DNA from: Pelagibacteraceae bacterium AG-422-N09
GTDB taxonomy: Bacteria; Pseudomonadota; Alphaproteobacteria; Pelagibacterales; AG-422-B15
Direction: 5' to 3'
Assembly: GCA_003213515.1 (NCBI GenBank)
Contig: QCMV01000001.1
Coordinates: 1-64,000 of the forward strand
DNA length: 64,000 nt
Below, one piece after another: positions 8,430 to 17,006 of this stretch (position 1 is its first letter; every line of letters starts with the position of its first letter). The notes below the pieces were generated by a model. That model ran no database searches. It was not told the origin of the DNA and saw only the letters and a list, made by a program, of their open reading frames with translations. The position numbers and the translations under genes were made by a program.

Positions 8430-9248
8430 ATGAAATATAGAATATTAATAGTTTTATTTCTAAGTTCTATTCTTGTGTTGCAAGGATGTGCTTCAAAAGA
8501 ATCTTCGGTGAACTATAACAATTCTGAAACTGAAATAGTTAGTGTTAATGACCCACTTGAAAAAGTAAATCGTGTAGTCTTTCAATTTAACATTATTTTC
8601 GACAAACTCATCTTAAGGCCTATAGCTGTTACGTACAGAGCCATTGTGCCAGAGTTCGTTCGAAACAGGGTTACATACTCATTAAATAATTTAGGCATGC
8701 CAATTACAGCTGTGAATAATGTATTGCAAGGCGAGTTAAGAAAAGCCGGAGTATCATCATCTCGATTTATTATTAACTCAACTATTGGAATACTCGGCTT
8801 CTTTGATCCTGCATCAAGTATTGGATTAAAGGCCGATAATGAAGATTTCGGTCAAACTCTATCAGTTTGGGGTGTTCCTTCAGGACCTTATTTAGTTTTA
8901 CCATTTTTCGGTCCGTCGAATCCTAGAGATTTTACTGGACTCTTGTCAACTTCACTTCTTGATCCAATGTATCAGATCGGTGGAGGAAGTGCCCAAGACT
9001 CGCAAAGACTATATAGATTAGGAACTGGCGCAGTTGATTTTCGATCGCAAAACATTGAACTTTTTGATGATCTTCAAAACAACTCTATTGACTATTATAC
9101 TGCGGTTAGAAGCTATTATAATCAAAATAGATTAGGAAGTGTTGTAAATAATAATGACAGTGATGAAGAGCTTTTCGATATGCTTGATGACTTTGATGAC
9201 GATAACACATATATTGGTCCTGATATCACAATTGAAAGTGCAGATTAA
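8430..9248 (+). CDS. mlaA: Outer-membrane lipid asymmetry lipoprotein MlaA (VacJ)
   Basis: MlaA sits in the outer membrane and removes mislocalised phospholipids from the outer leaflet. It has a lipoprotein signal with lipobox LQGC (lipidated Cys20), then the VacJ core: NDPLEKVNRVVFQFN, FINSTIGILGFFDPAS-like motif, and EDFGQTLSVWGVPSGPYLVLPFFGPSNPRD. The C-terminus is acidic (DDFDDDN). The length of 272 aa is in range. Its stop overlaps the mlaC start (TAATG). The mlaFEDB ABC parts of the pathway are not in this window. Confidence 0.95.
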   Translation: MKYRILIVLFLSSILVLQGCASKESSVNYNNSETEIVSVNDPLEKVNRVVFQFNIIFDKLILRPIAVTYRAIVPEFVRNRVTYSLNNLGMPITAVNNVLQGELRKAGVSSSRFIINSTIGILGFFDPASSIGLKADNEDFGQTLSVWGVPSGPYLVLPFFGPSNPRDFTGLLSTSLLDPMYQIGGGSAQDSQRLYRLGTGAVDFRSQNIELFDDLQNNSIDYYTAVRSYYNQNRLGSVVNNNDSDEELFDMLDDFDDDNTYIGPDITIESAD

Positions 9249-9865
9249 TGTTAAAAGTCTATAAAATATTATTCGTGAATGTCTTTGTATTTATATTTTC
9301 TACCAACCTCTTGGTTGCATCGTCACTTCAAGAAAGTGAATCATTTCTTTATAAATTTGTCGAAAATGCTCTTATTATTTTAAATGATGAAGATATACCA
9401 AGTGATCAAAGAACAAAATTATTAGTTGAATTTGTTACTCCTGTCGTTGACAGTGAATTAGTTTCAAAATCTACTATTGGCAGCAAAAAATGGAAAAAAC
9501 TTAGTGATGAGGAAAGGGAAAATTTTTTAGTAGCACTGAAAAATTACCTAAGTAAAAGAGTATCCGTTTATGTAACTAATTATGTTGCTACAGATATTAA
9601 CTTTAAAATCATAAAAAATGAATTCGTAGGAAAAAATGATAAATATATTAAAGTTTATAGTACAGTTTCAGGATCAGGCACAGATACAATTGGTTTTAAA
9701 ATTAATTGGTTTTTAAGTCAGAATAATGATCTCAAAATATTTAATATAGAAGTTGATGACGGTGTCCATCTGCTAAAAATTCTTAAAGATCAGATACAAG
9801 CTGTGCTTAATAAACATGACGGTGATATTAATTTGTTAATCGCTGACTTAGCTGAGCTAGATTAG
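9248..9865 (+). CDS. mlaC: Periplasmic phospholipid-binding protein MlaC
   Basis: MlaC ferries phospholipid between MlaA in the outer membrane and the inner-membrane Mla complex. The frame has a Sec signal (residues about 1-25, ending LLVAS) and the MlaC/Tgt2 fold elements SKSTIGSKKWKKLSDEERENFLVALKNYLSKRVSVYV and DTIGFKINWFLSQNNDLKIFNIEVDDGVHL. At 205 aa it is typical. It starts on the overlapping TAATG of mlaA, so the pair is translationally coupled. Ends 39 nt from the convergent rhodanese gene. Confidence 0.92.
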   Translation: MLKVYKILFVNVFVFIFSTNLLVASSLQESESFLYKFVENALIILNDEDIPSDQRTKLLVEFVTPVVDSELVSKSTIGSKKWKKLSDEERENFLVALKNYLSKRVSVYVTNYVATDINFKIIKNEFVGKNDKYIKVYSTVSGSGTDTIGFKINWFLSQNNDLKIFNIEVDDGVHLLKILKDQIQAVLNKHDGDINLLIADLAELD

Positions 9866-9904
9866 TATAAATACTTAATTATTCTTTTTATTATTTGTGA
9901 TTTT

Positions 9905-10279
9905 CTACAATTTTGAAGGTAACTCACTTGGTTTCCAACCAAGTGAAAATCCATCCTCAACATTGTAAAGATTTTGATAACCATTTGACTCTAATATTAA
10001 AGCAGCATGCATGGATCTTGCTCCTGACTTACAAATAAAGTAAATTTCTGAATTTTTTGATACTCCATAAGAATTGAATTGATCCAAAAAATTAGTGTTT
10101 TCATCACCTTCTTCATTAATGAGAGTTAATTCTATATATCGAGCATCAAAAGAGTCTTCATCCACTCTTCCAAATGTTTCCCATTCGTAAGGTGTGCGTA
10201 CATCAACTAGATATGCATCTTTATTTTCTTTAATTGTGCTATAGCAATTTTCTGCAGATATATTTTTTATATTACTCAT
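9905..10279 (-). CDS. Rhodanese-domain protein
   Basis: This is a single rhodanese domain of 124 aa, probably a thiosulfate or persulfide sulfurtransferase. The active-site loop CKSGAR at residues 83-88 carries the catalytic Cys83, and LVDVRTPYEWETFGRV is the usual N-terminal signature. No signal peptide is visible, so it should be cytoplasmic. It is the last gene of a compact set (methyltransferase, DUF2805 protein, rhodanese) with gaps of 1 and 2 nt. The physiological acceptor is unknown. Confidence 0.9.
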   Translation of the reverse strand: MSNIKNISAENCYSTIKENKDAYLVDVRTPYEWETFGRVDEDSFDARYIELTLINEEGDENTNFLDQFNSYGVSKNSEIYFICKSGARSMHAALILESNGYQNLYNVEDGFSLGWKPSELPSKL

Positions 10280-10281
10280 TA

Positions 10282-10521
10282 CTATGATTTCTGATTAGAT
10301 GATTTAAATCGATCTGAAATTGGACTAATTTTAGTTTTTCTTCCCCTTACTCGCTTTCTCCACATTAAAAAAGAGGACCTTTTCATATTCTCTTTCATTA
10401 ATTTAATAACTTCTTTCTCTTGTATTCCAAATTGTTTCCTAATATCAGCGAAAGTTGTTCTATCTTCCCAAGCCATTTCTATAACTCGATCGATGTCTGA
10501 CTGCGATAGTTTATTGTCCAT
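10282..10521 (-). CDS. DUF2805 / TIGR03643 small protein
   Basis: This is a 79-aa basic protein of the DUF2805 (TIGR03643) family: SQSDIDRVIEMAWEDRTTFADIRKQFGIQEKEVIKLM is the conserved part and looks like a helix-turn-helix, followed by FLMWRKRVRGRKTK. Function is not established; the fold and charge suggest nucleic-acid binding, which is inference. It sits between a methyltransferase gene (1-nt gap) and a rhodanese gene (2-nt gap). Confidence 0.85.
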   Translation of the reverse strand: MDNKLSQSDIDRVIEMAWEDRTTFADIRKQFGIQEKEVIKLMKENMKRSSFLMWRKRVRGRKTKISPISDRFKSSNQKS

Positions 10522-10522
10522 T

Positions 10523-11311
10523 TTAGGTTGAAATTTTTACAGCTTGAAAATTACCAGGGCGATGTTCCCCTTTTTCCACAACGCCAAGAAGTTTTTCCCA
10601 AATTTCAAGTGCGCCATCTGCCTCTTCTTTTCCTATAAGATTTACAACATCATCATAAAGTGGCCCTCTTATATCTGATATTTCTGTCTTAACTTTTTCA
10701 AGATACCATTTATTACGATCATTTAGTGAGAGAACTTTAAATCCTGTTTCTTTTAAAAGACTTTCGTACTTTTCTAATGAGCACATGAACATATCGAGGC
10801 CTTCTGCGGCAATATATTCTTTCATCTGTTCTGATGGTTCGTTGTCATCATTTCTCATCCAATCACCAACCGCAAGAATGCCATTGTCAGCTAAGATCTC
10901 GTTTATCTCTTTGAGCAAGTTTTTTTTATCGATAATATGTAAAAATGCTTCTTTACTAAATACTGCCTCAAAACTTTTATCTTCAAATTTATATTCTCCA
11001 GGCTTTGTACAAATAAATTTTGCTTTATCAGATAAATTTTTCTTTAACGCTAAATTATTTGCTGTTTCAATTACTAACGGTTCTGGATCTATTCCAATAA
11101 CTTCCTTTGCACCATATTTTTCAATCATATGAAAGACTGCACCGCCCGTTCCACATCCAATATCCAGAACTTTTTTATTTTTTAGATTTAATCCTTTTAA
11201 AATCTGATCAATTTCTTCTGTCCCACCAGGCGATAGAAAACCCTCACCCCAAACAGTTTTGAGCATATTTAGTTGTTTGGGGCCGTAATGTCCTTCGTCG
11301 GTTAAGCTCAT
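10523..11311 (-). CDS. SAM-dependent methyltransferase, phosphoethanolamine-MT-like
   Basis: This is a class I methyltransferase of 262 aa. SAM motif I is VLDIGCGTGGAVFHM (around residues 49-63), with an acidic motif II (VIGIDPEPL) and SFEAVFSKEAFLHI. The opening VWGEGFLSPGGTEEI and the ending GEHRPGNFQAVKI resemble phosphoethanolamine and glycine/sarcosine N-methyltransferases, so a small amine or phospho-amine substrate is a reasonable guess. It heads a three-gene set with DUF2805 and rhodanese genes. The exact substrate remains unassigned. Confidence 0.75.
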   Translation of the reverse strand: MSLTDEGHYGPKQLNMLKTVWGEGFLSPGGTEEIDQILKGLNLKNKKVLDIGCGTGGAVFHMIEKYGAKEVIGIDPEPLVIETANNLALKKNLSDKAKFICTKPGEYKFEDKSFEAVFSKEAFLHIIDKKNLLKEINEILADNGILAVGDWMRNDDNEPSEQMKEYIAAEGLDMFMCSLEKYESLLKETGFKVLSLNDRNKWYLEKVKTEISDIRGPLYDDVVNLIGKEEADGALEIWEKLLGVVEKGEHRPGNFQAVKIST

Positions 11312-11572
11312 ATTATTAATGATATATTTTAGATGATCTAACTGTTTTGTTTAAGTCAATTAAACTTAAATTACATTTTCTTTTGATGACCAGCTTAATT
11401 ACAGGTGGAAGTAAATTTCTAAACTTTACTCGCCTTACTAAAATGTCTTGCTGCTTCATCATATGACCTATTTGCGTAAAATTTAGAAATACACAAAAGT
11501 GTTAAGTGCAAAGGTATGCCAAATAACAGCTCTGGTAGATCTAAATGCATAGAAAGATTTTAACCTGATTTA
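11312..11572. other. Intergenic gap of 261 bp with one weak small ORF
   Basis: This is the longest protein-free gap outside the RNase P region. I see no hairpin-plus-T terminator or tRNA. It holds a 43-codon minus-strand frame (11419-11550) listed separately, and the promoter of the methyltransferase gene presumably lies at its left end. Confidence 0.6.
11419..11550 (-). CDS. Possible 43-aa small protein
   Basis: From ATG 11550 the frame reads MHLDLPELLFGIPLHLTLLC, then ISKFYANRSYDEAARHFSKA and a TAG stop. It shows a short hydrophobic N-terminal half and a charged amphipathic C-terminal half, which looks more protein-like than random AT-rich sequence. No clear Shine-Dalgarno is present and I recognise no family. 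It fills an otherwise empty gap and is co-directional with its neighbours. Confidence 0.3.
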   Translation of the reverse strand: MHLDLPELLFGIPLHLTLLCISKFYANRSYDEAARHFSKASKV

Positions 11573-11866
11573 TCAGCTATAATCAAGAACAACCGTTCCT
11601 GAAACAGGATCAGTTACGCCTAATTCAGGAGATAATTCCTCTAGTAAGTGTCTAACTTTATCCAAGTTTCCAATCATATTTTCTCTTTGAGCGGCAATAG
11701 CTTCCTCAGATTCCCAAATTCCAATAAAACAATATGTACGGTCTCCTGTTTTAAAAAGACGACTCATTTTCTGACCCGGTAAATTTTCAAAACTTTTGTT
11801 TATTTCTAAGTATTCTTCTTCACAACCTTCTTTAACTTTAAACTTCACGGCATTACAAAATTCCAT
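11573..11866 (-). CDS. ABM-type dimeric alpha-beta barrel protein
   Basis: This is a 97-aa protein with the antibiotic-biosynthesis-monooxygenase (ABM) fold pattern: FKVKEGCEEEYLEINKSF, then a central strand FIGIWESEEAIAAQRENM, then a helical LLEELSP and a final strand. Family members are small dimeric oxygenases, isomerases or heme-binding proteins. There is no signal peptide. It ends the directon that contains the propeller-like, GST and MFS genes (78-nt gap to the former), so a part in catabolism of the imported compound is possible but unproven. Confidence 0.7.
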   Translation of the reverse strand: MEFCNAVKFKVKEGCEEEYLEINKSFENLPGQKMSRLFKTGDRTYCFIGIWESEEAIAAQRENMIGNLDKVRHLLEELSPELGVTDPVSGTVVLDYS

Positions 11867-11944
11867 ATTTTGTCTCCTGTATTTTGTTTTTTACAAATTC
11901 TAATTAAAATACTTACTTTTGAAAGAATAAATATTAGTTCAAAT

Positions 11945-13267
11945 TTACTTCCAAGATACTCGTGCAAAGGTTCTTGTTGAGCAATAAAAAATATCATTCT
12001 TTAAGCCTGGTGTTAAAAACATGCCATTGGCGAGAGGTGAATTGAGTGCAACCTTTGAGAGTATTTCTCCACTAGATGGGTCTATTACCACTAAATGATC
12101 GTCATGATTTTCGAAACTATTAATTACTAACTCTTTGCTTTCAGGAAACACAACTGGTTGCATTGTTGGTCTAAGACTATCAATCTTCCATGATATTTTT
12201 AACGATTTATTTGACGTATCAATGCCTGCTATTCCACCATTTATACTATCCCAGCATACACAGATATTGCATTCGGGAATATTTACAGGTGGTGCAATAA
12301 TACCCCCTCCACGATGATCAAATGGTTCTATATATTCAAATTGTTCTGACATTAAATCAAATCTATAAAGCCTTTGCTTGCATGACCAAGGAGCAGGACG
12401 TCTCCAACTTAATTCTTTTGGTGCAGTTTTAAATCTACCATTTGGATGAGTTGAATAAATCGCTCTTAATGAGTCGATGTCACCGTTATTCATCAGCCAG
12501 AGTGATCCATCTGATATACAACCATCCCATGATAACCCTTGATCATCATTTGATTTCCTATAATTAGGTGACCATTCTGAAGTAACTTCTAGATCGTTAG
12601 GTAGAACTTTTATTTTCCATATTTTTTCGATACCTGGAATAAAAATGAACTCACCATCCTCTGTTTTGTCTGAGGCAATTCTTCCCATAGATCCTTCAGG
12701 CAATTGTATGGGTTCATGTAAAACATCTAGATTTTGATCTAATCTTGTAATTGTGGAACAACCTTGACCTTCTAAACGCAAATCTTTAGTTACGATTGTT
12801 CCATCTGATAATACTAGTAAACCGTTATGTGCCTGATTAATTGGTAATTTTGTTTCTTTAATCACTTCGCAATCTTTTGAAATGCTATGCATGTAGTTTC
12901 CATTAACCTTGATGATATTGCCATTTTGATGTGCAGCGATAGCGCCACACCAGACGTGATCACCGCATGGTAATTTTGGTGTTTCACCTAATATTTCCAA
13001 AGATTCAGGTTCAATTTTTTGAAGCCATCCAAATGGTTCTGGACCAGTAAAGCTTGGCATCGTACCGCCTAAAAAAATTTCATTATTATCGCGATAAATT
13101 GTCATAACATTCCACCGTTCATTTCGTATGCTTTGTACAACAGCTTTTTTTTCTCGAGCGTTTAACGATCCTTTGGTTGCCTTTTGGCGTCGATTTCCAC
13201 CACATTCAACAGGCCAATGAGATTTATAGTATCCCTCAAGTATAGATGATCTGTCTTGGGCAGTCAT
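11945..13267 (-). CDS. Conserved hypothetical, beta-propeller-like
   Basis: I do not recognise this 440-aa protein. It has no signal peptide or membrane span. Several segments repeat the pattern hydrophobic-x-x-D/E-x-x-S/N-x-x-hydrophobic typical of propeller blades: LQKIEPESLEILGE, ITRLDQNLDVL, LYRFDLMSEQFEYIEP and LVVIDPSSGEILSKV. It is Trp- and Cys-rich for its size. An SMP-30/quinoprotein-like or lactonase-like propeller is the closest description. Its ATG overlaps the GST stop (TAATG), so the two products are made together. Confidence 0.6.
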   Translation of the reverse strand: MTAQDRSSILEGYYKSHWPVECGGNRRQKATKGSLNAREKKAVVQSIRNERWNVMTIYRDNNEIFLGGTMPSFTGPEPFGWLQKIEPESLEILGETPKLPCGDHVWCGAIAAHQNGNIIKVNGNYMHSISKDCEVIKETKLPINQAHNGLLVLSDGTIVTKDLRLEGQGCSTITRLDQNLDVLHEPIQLPEGSMGRIASDKTEDGEFIFIPGIEKIWKIKVLPNDLEVTSEWSPNYRKSNDDQGLSWDGCISDGSLWLMNNGDIDSLRAIYSTHPNGRFKTAPKELSWRRPAPWSCKQRLYRFDLMSEQFEYIEPFDHRGGGIIAPPVNIPECNICVCWDSINGGIAGIDTSNKSLKISWKIDSLRPTMQPVVFPESKELVINSFENHDDHLVVIDPSSGEILSKVALNSPLANGMFLTPGLKNDIFYCSTRTFARVSWK

Positions 13268-14121
13268 TATTTTGAAAGCAGAGCTTTAATTGACTTTCCG
13301 CTTAAAGATGTTGATGTCTTAGCGTAAAGCCTAATTAGCTTTAGAGGGAGCGGATCGTTAACCTCTTTAAAAAATTCTTTTCGAGAATAAAGGTCAAGAA
13401 ACCATGCAGATATTTTTGGATAACGTTCTTTAAATGGAAATCCTGAGACATAAAGTCTGTATGTATAAATAAACCAGGCAAGATCAAGCATTGAAAGATC
13501 ACAGCCCATTAAGTATTTTTGCTTATTTAAAAGTGATTCATATTTATCATAACATTTACAAAAATTATTGAGCGAGTTTCTAACCGCATCATCAGTTATT
13601 CCATTTTCACTAAATGACTTATAAAACTTTACTTCTTTTAATTTTAGATAGTCTAACTCACTATTAGATGATTTATATTTCGCAAAGGCATCTAATTTAT
13701 TAGGGTCTTTTTTGCCAAGTCCACCAAACATGTATCGATAAGCAATATTTCTTATATCCTCATGCAAATCATCTTCTTCTTTCAGTAACGTGCTAATTTC
13801 TGTTGTATCGGAGTCAGGAACAAGCGAGATTTCAGGGAATTTATTCTCGAGATACATAAGAATATCATTACTCTCAATTTCTACACGACCATCATCCACG
13901 AGAACAGGAATCAGGCCTTTAGGATTGATACCTAGAAAAAATTCTGAATAGTTTTTACCTGTAGCAAGATTAATGCTGTGAGGTGTCCATGAAATTTTTT
14001 TTAAGTTTAAATAGATCCTAAGTTTTTGTGAACATGATGAAGTTCTAAAATGAAACAAATGCAAACCCTTCCAATTTAGTATTTCTCTAGTTTTGATTTG
14101 ATCGCTTGGAATTTGAACCAT
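13267..14121 (-). CDS. Glutathione S-transferase family protein
   Basis: This is a 284-aa GST. The thioredoxin-fold N-domain shows LHLFHFRTSSCSQKLRIYLN (active-site Ser/Cys region about residues 26-33), then NPKGLIPVLVDDGRVEIESNDILMYLENKFP, the glutathione-binding cis-Pro and ES motif. The helical C-domain is longer than usual. Similar GSTs act as beta-etherases, dehalogenases or isomerases in catabolic operons. Both its ends overlap neighbours as TAATG (55-aa membrane protein before, propeller-like protein after). A detoxification role is the alternative. Confidence 0.82.
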   Translation of the reverse strand: MVQIPSDQIKTREILNWKGLHLFHFRTSSCSQKLRIYLNLKKISWTPHSINLATGKNYSEFFLGINPKGLIPVLVDDGRVEIESNDILMYLENKFPEISLVPDSDTTEISTLLKEEDDLHEDIRNIAYRYMFGGLGKKDPNKLDAFAKYKSSNSELDYLKLKEVKFYKSFSENGITDDAVRNSLNNFCKCYDKYESLLNKQKYLMGCDLSMLDLAWFIYTYRLYVSGFPFKERYPKISAWFLDLYSRKEFFKEVNDPLPLKLIRLYAKTSTSLSGKSIKALLSK

Positions 14122-14288
14122 TATTTTCTTTCCTTATTGTTTTGTTTAGTAACAAGGTAAGCCAGTACAAGAATTACAACCGTACCTGTCATCATTGAAA
14201 TATCTACCGACAGACCAAAGCTTAATAAAATAAAACCTATTAGGGCACCTACAAAAAATACGCCAAGTATCTGTAATACATTTTTCAT
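14121..14288 (-). CDS. 55-aa two-span membrane protein
   Basis: ATG 14288 to TAA 14121 encodes MKNVLQILGVFFVGALIGFI, then a polar turn (LSVDISMMTG) and a second hydrophobic span ending in a basic tail (TKQNNKERK). The start lies 3 nt after the MFS stop and the stop overlaps the GST start as TAATG, which argues strongly that it is translated. I recognise no family. A small accessory subunit of the MFS carrier is an attractive guess from position only. Confidence 0.72.
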   Translation of the reverse strand: MKNVLQILGVFFVGALIGFILLSFGLSVDISMMTGTVVILVLAYLVTKQNNKERK

Positions 14289-14291
14289 TAA

Positions 14292-15896
14292 TTATTCATT
14301 CGTTTTTAGACTAGTTTTCTGAATGATTATAACAGAAATTATTGGCACCAAAAGGGTAAGCAGAGTTACAGCAATCAATAAAACACCAAGGTCAGAATAA
14401 TCAGCTATGGAGAGTATTTCATTTGTTACCTTATCCTTTACTTCCCTCGTTACTTCGTAAATTTGATTGAGATACTTTGTAAGCAATGCACTTGCGGATA
14501 GAGCTAAATTGGTAAACGATGCAAAGACAGCAAAAAATGTAGCCTTTAGATGAGCTGGAGCATTTCTTGCAATCCACGCAAGAAGTGGAATCATTGAAAC
14601 TTGTCCTAAAGGTGACTCTAAAGTTGTATTAAATATTGCAATAAATCGCGCATCCACAACATCATTTGTTAATGACGAGGTCCATTCATGAAATCCATAA
14701 TACATGCCAACACTTGGCAAAAATAATATTGCTCCAGCAATTGATAATATCACTATAATTTTTGCAATTGAGTTATTGACCATGAAAGGCCTTAAAATAA
14801 TGATGCCAAGTAAAGTCAAACAGGAAGCAAGAAGAGAAAGCACAGAAAAGAACTGCTCATCAAATCCTAAATTATCAATCTCAAACCAGGTAAGGCCTGG
14901 GCCTGGGCCTGGCATTGCTCTGAAAACAAATATGATAATTGCGGTTCCTAAAATTGTGAGTCGCATCGACTCAGGAAGTTCACGCATTAGTTTAGCCATC
15001 AGAAAAAATATAATACTTACTGATCCAATGAACACGATCTCTTGTGCATACGGAAGATTAAATCCTCCCACGCTAAGTGTAAAAATTACAAAAACGAGAG
15101 AGCCTCCAAGTATCCACCAATCAACCTTAGTTTTTTCAATTTCGATTTGATGATCTATACCTAACTTTGAAAGTTGGTCGTTTTTTTTCTTTTTTAAATA
15201 AATTGAAAGCAATACCCCTAATACTGATATGAACGGAATGATCAGTGCGAAGAGGTAAATATTCCCGTATAAAATTATTTTTTCTTGTTCAGTTTCAGCC
15301 TCAACGCTACTGAAAATAACAACATTAATTAATGCGACAATTACTGTACCACCAATAATAGCAAATCTACCTAGTGTTTGCATGGTGGTATGCATATTTT
15401 TTATTACATCGGGTGAGTATTGGTTTCCTTTTGGATCTATGTTTGGGACTGCTTCAACTGTCATTGCATCAGCAACAACGTCCTGAACCACATAACCTAT
15501 CGGAGCTAAAAGAACGCTAATAATATACCAAGTTTCAATACTTAAGTACCTTAACATAAAGTCAGTATGAATAATAAGGCCGAACATGATAGCAAGACTT
15601 AAAGCAATGAGTGATGCGCCCACATAAACAAGATAATTTTTTCTTTCCCAGATTAGGTCAACTAAATGACCAAGTGGCATTTTTAATGCCCATGGAATTC
15701 CTGCCCAAAAACCAAGTCCTGCTAAAAAAGCAGCCGAAAGATTTAAATAATCTTTTACAAAAAAGGTTCCAACGATTCCAGTTAAACCCGAAACACCAGC
15801 AGCAACATATATCATCAAAGGCGGTAGATAGCTTAATTTAAATTGCCTTCCTAAATCAATAAAAGTGCTATCTATGAACGTATAAAATTTACTCAT
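14292..15896 (-). CDS. MFS transporter, folate/biopterin-transporter-like
   Basis: This is a 534-aa inner-membrane carrier with about 12 or more hydrophobic spans. MPLGHLVDLIWERKNYL is the MFS loop 2-3 signature. PIGYVVQDVVADAMTVEAVP resembles the D-x-VVDA motif of the BT1/FBT folate-biopterin family. The proline-glycine run MPGPGPGLTWFEI is unusual and lies in an extramembrane loop. No substrate can be assigned. It starts 16 nt after the SRAP gene and is followed by the 55-aa membrane protein, GST and propeller-like genes, which suggests the imported compound is processed by them. Confidence 0.8.
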   Translation of the reverse strand: MSKFYTFIDSTFIDLGRQFKLSYLPPLMIYVAAGVSGLTGIVGTFFVKDYLNLSAAFLAGLGFWAGIPWALKMPLGHLVDLIWERKNYLVYVGASLIALSLAIMFGLIIHTDFMLRYLSIETWYIISVLLAPIGYVVQDVVADAMTVEAVPNIDPKGNQYSPDVIKNMHTTMQTLGRFAIIGGTVIVALINVVIFSSVEAETEQEKIILYGNIYLFALIIPFISVLGVLLSIYLKKKKNDQLSKLGIDHQIEIEKTKVDWWILGGSLVFVIFTLSVGGFNLPYAQEIVFIGSVSIIFFLMAKLMRELPESMRLTILGTAIIIFVFRAMPGPGPGLTWFEIDNLGFDEQFFSVLSLLASCLTLLGIIILRPFMVNNSIAKIIVILSIAGAILFLPSVGMYYGFHEWTSSLTNDVVDARFIAIFNTTLESPLGQVSMIPLLAWIARNAPAHLKATFFAVFASFTNLALSASALLTKYLNQIYEVTREVKDKVTNEILSIADYSDLGVLLIAVTLLTLLVPIISVIIIQKTSLKTNE

Positions 15897-15912
15897 ATTA
15901 TAATTATATAGC

Positions 15913-16473
15913 TTAAGATTTTTCTAACAACTTAGGGTTATTGTTACGAGGACTATTAACATTTTTTGAGACTTTATAAACTTTAACTAGATCGTCTTTT
16001 TGTCTTTCAACTTCATGCTTTCCTTGTATCCATTCAGTTGTTTGAGATTCATTTAAAAGCAAAGGTTGTCTATGATGCACATGAGAGACTGTTTCACTTG
16101 ACTGGCAAGTTACAACTGCACATCCACTATTCAAATTATAAATACCAGCAAAATAAAGCAATTCATTTTCAATATAATGGAAAAAAGGCGTTTTAGAGTC
16201 GTTTTGCCTTTGCCATTCATACCACCCATTTGCAAGAAAAACACATCTAAGTGATCCCTTAAATGAAGGCTTTTCTAATAAAGTTTCGTGACGACAATTA
16301 ATCAAGTTCATATCATCTTTCCATTTTGGCGAATATGACCATTTCATAAAAATGGGATCAGGTTTTATAACTAATACATCTTGTGACGGAGCTATGTTAT
16401 ATGAGGGTGAAAGTTCAATATTAAATTTTTCTTTAATAACTTTTTTGTCGGAGAGAACGAAACGCCCACACAT
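15913..16473 (-). CDS. SRAP-family abasic-site-processing protein (YedK/HMCES)
   Basis: SRAP proteins crosslink covalently to abasic sites in single-stranded DNA through Cys2. Here the protein opens MCGRF with Cys2 after Met removal; YNIAPSQ, LINCRHETL (the Asn-x-Arg of the active site), NGWYEWQ (catalytic Glu) and VHHRQPLLL (catalytic His region) follow. At 186 aa it is slightly shorter than YedK. It sits 2 nt after the TPR gene in a metabolic directon, so the DNA-repair role has no obvious link to its neighbours. Confidence 0.92.
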   Translation of the reverse strand: MCGRFVLSDKKVIKEKFNIELSPSYNIAPSQDVLVIKPDPIFMKWSYSPKWKDDMNLINCRHETLLEKPSFKGSLRCVFLANGWYEWQRQNDSKTPFFHYIENELLYFAGIYNLNSGCAVVTCQSSETVSHVHHRQPLLLNESQTTEWIQGKHEVERQKDDLVKVYKVSKNVNSPRNNNPKLLEKS

Positions 16474-16475
16474 AA

Positions 16476-17006
16476 TTAAACAATAAGTTCGTTAATTAAT
16501 TTGAGTCGGTCTTGAGATTTTTTACTTGTTGGAATAATTTCTAGAATTCTTTTATACGTCGCTGCAGCTCCCAAAAGATCGTCTTGAATTAAATAAATTT
16601 CTGCAAGTCCATCAAGTGCTCCAAAGTGTCTTGGTTCTAGTTCAAGAGTTTTTTGGATATCAGAAATTGAAGCCTCTAATTCACCTTTTAAAAAGAGAAC
16701 AGTAGCTCTTTTGTTCCAGCCTTCTGCAAAGTCAGGTTTAAGATCAATTACCTGCGTAAATAAAGTTATTGCTTCTTCTAAGCTTCCACGATCCATCATG
16801 TCGTTGCCTTCATCGAATATTTTTTGAGCTTCAACATTTTCTGCAATAGACCATATATCCCAAATGTCAGCTAAGATAGTACTGGCTTGCATATTGTCAT
16901 TACTTAAAAATAACTCATCAAACAAACTGTTCAGTCGATTATCTTTTTGATCAGCCAATACAAAAGATGAATTTAAAAGTAACAGTATAAAAATAATTTT
17001 TTTCAA
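16476..17006 (-). CDS. Exported TPR-repeat protein
   Basis: The protein has a signal peptide (KKIIFILLLLNSSFVLADQ) followed by three to four TPR repeats: AQKIFDEGNDMMDRGSLEEAITLFTQVIDLKP, FAEGWNKRATVLFLKGELEASISDIQKTLELEP and HFGALDGLAEIYLIQDDLLGAAATYKRILEIIP. It is likely a periplasmic scaffold. I chose TTG 17006, which overlaps the upstream stop as TTGA; another TTG at 17021 would add five residues. About 176 aa. No specific partner can be named. Confidence 0.82.
   Translation of the reverse strand: MKKIIFILLLLNSSFVLADQKDNRLNSLFDELFLSNDNMQASTILADIWDIWSIAENVEAQKIFDEGNDMMDRGSLEEAITLFTQVIDLKPDFAEGWNKRATVLFLKGELEASISDIQKTLELEPRHFGALDGLAEIYLIQDDLLGAAATYKRILEIIPTSKKSQDRLKLINELIV

Noticed and set aside
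11312-11572. 6S, SRP or other structured RNA in the gap
   Set aside because: No conserved blocks or long stable stems could be seen by eye.
14880-14920. GGCCTGGGCCTGGGCCTGG repeat as a regulatory element
   Set aside because: It lies within the MFS gene and encodes the PGPGPG loop in frame.
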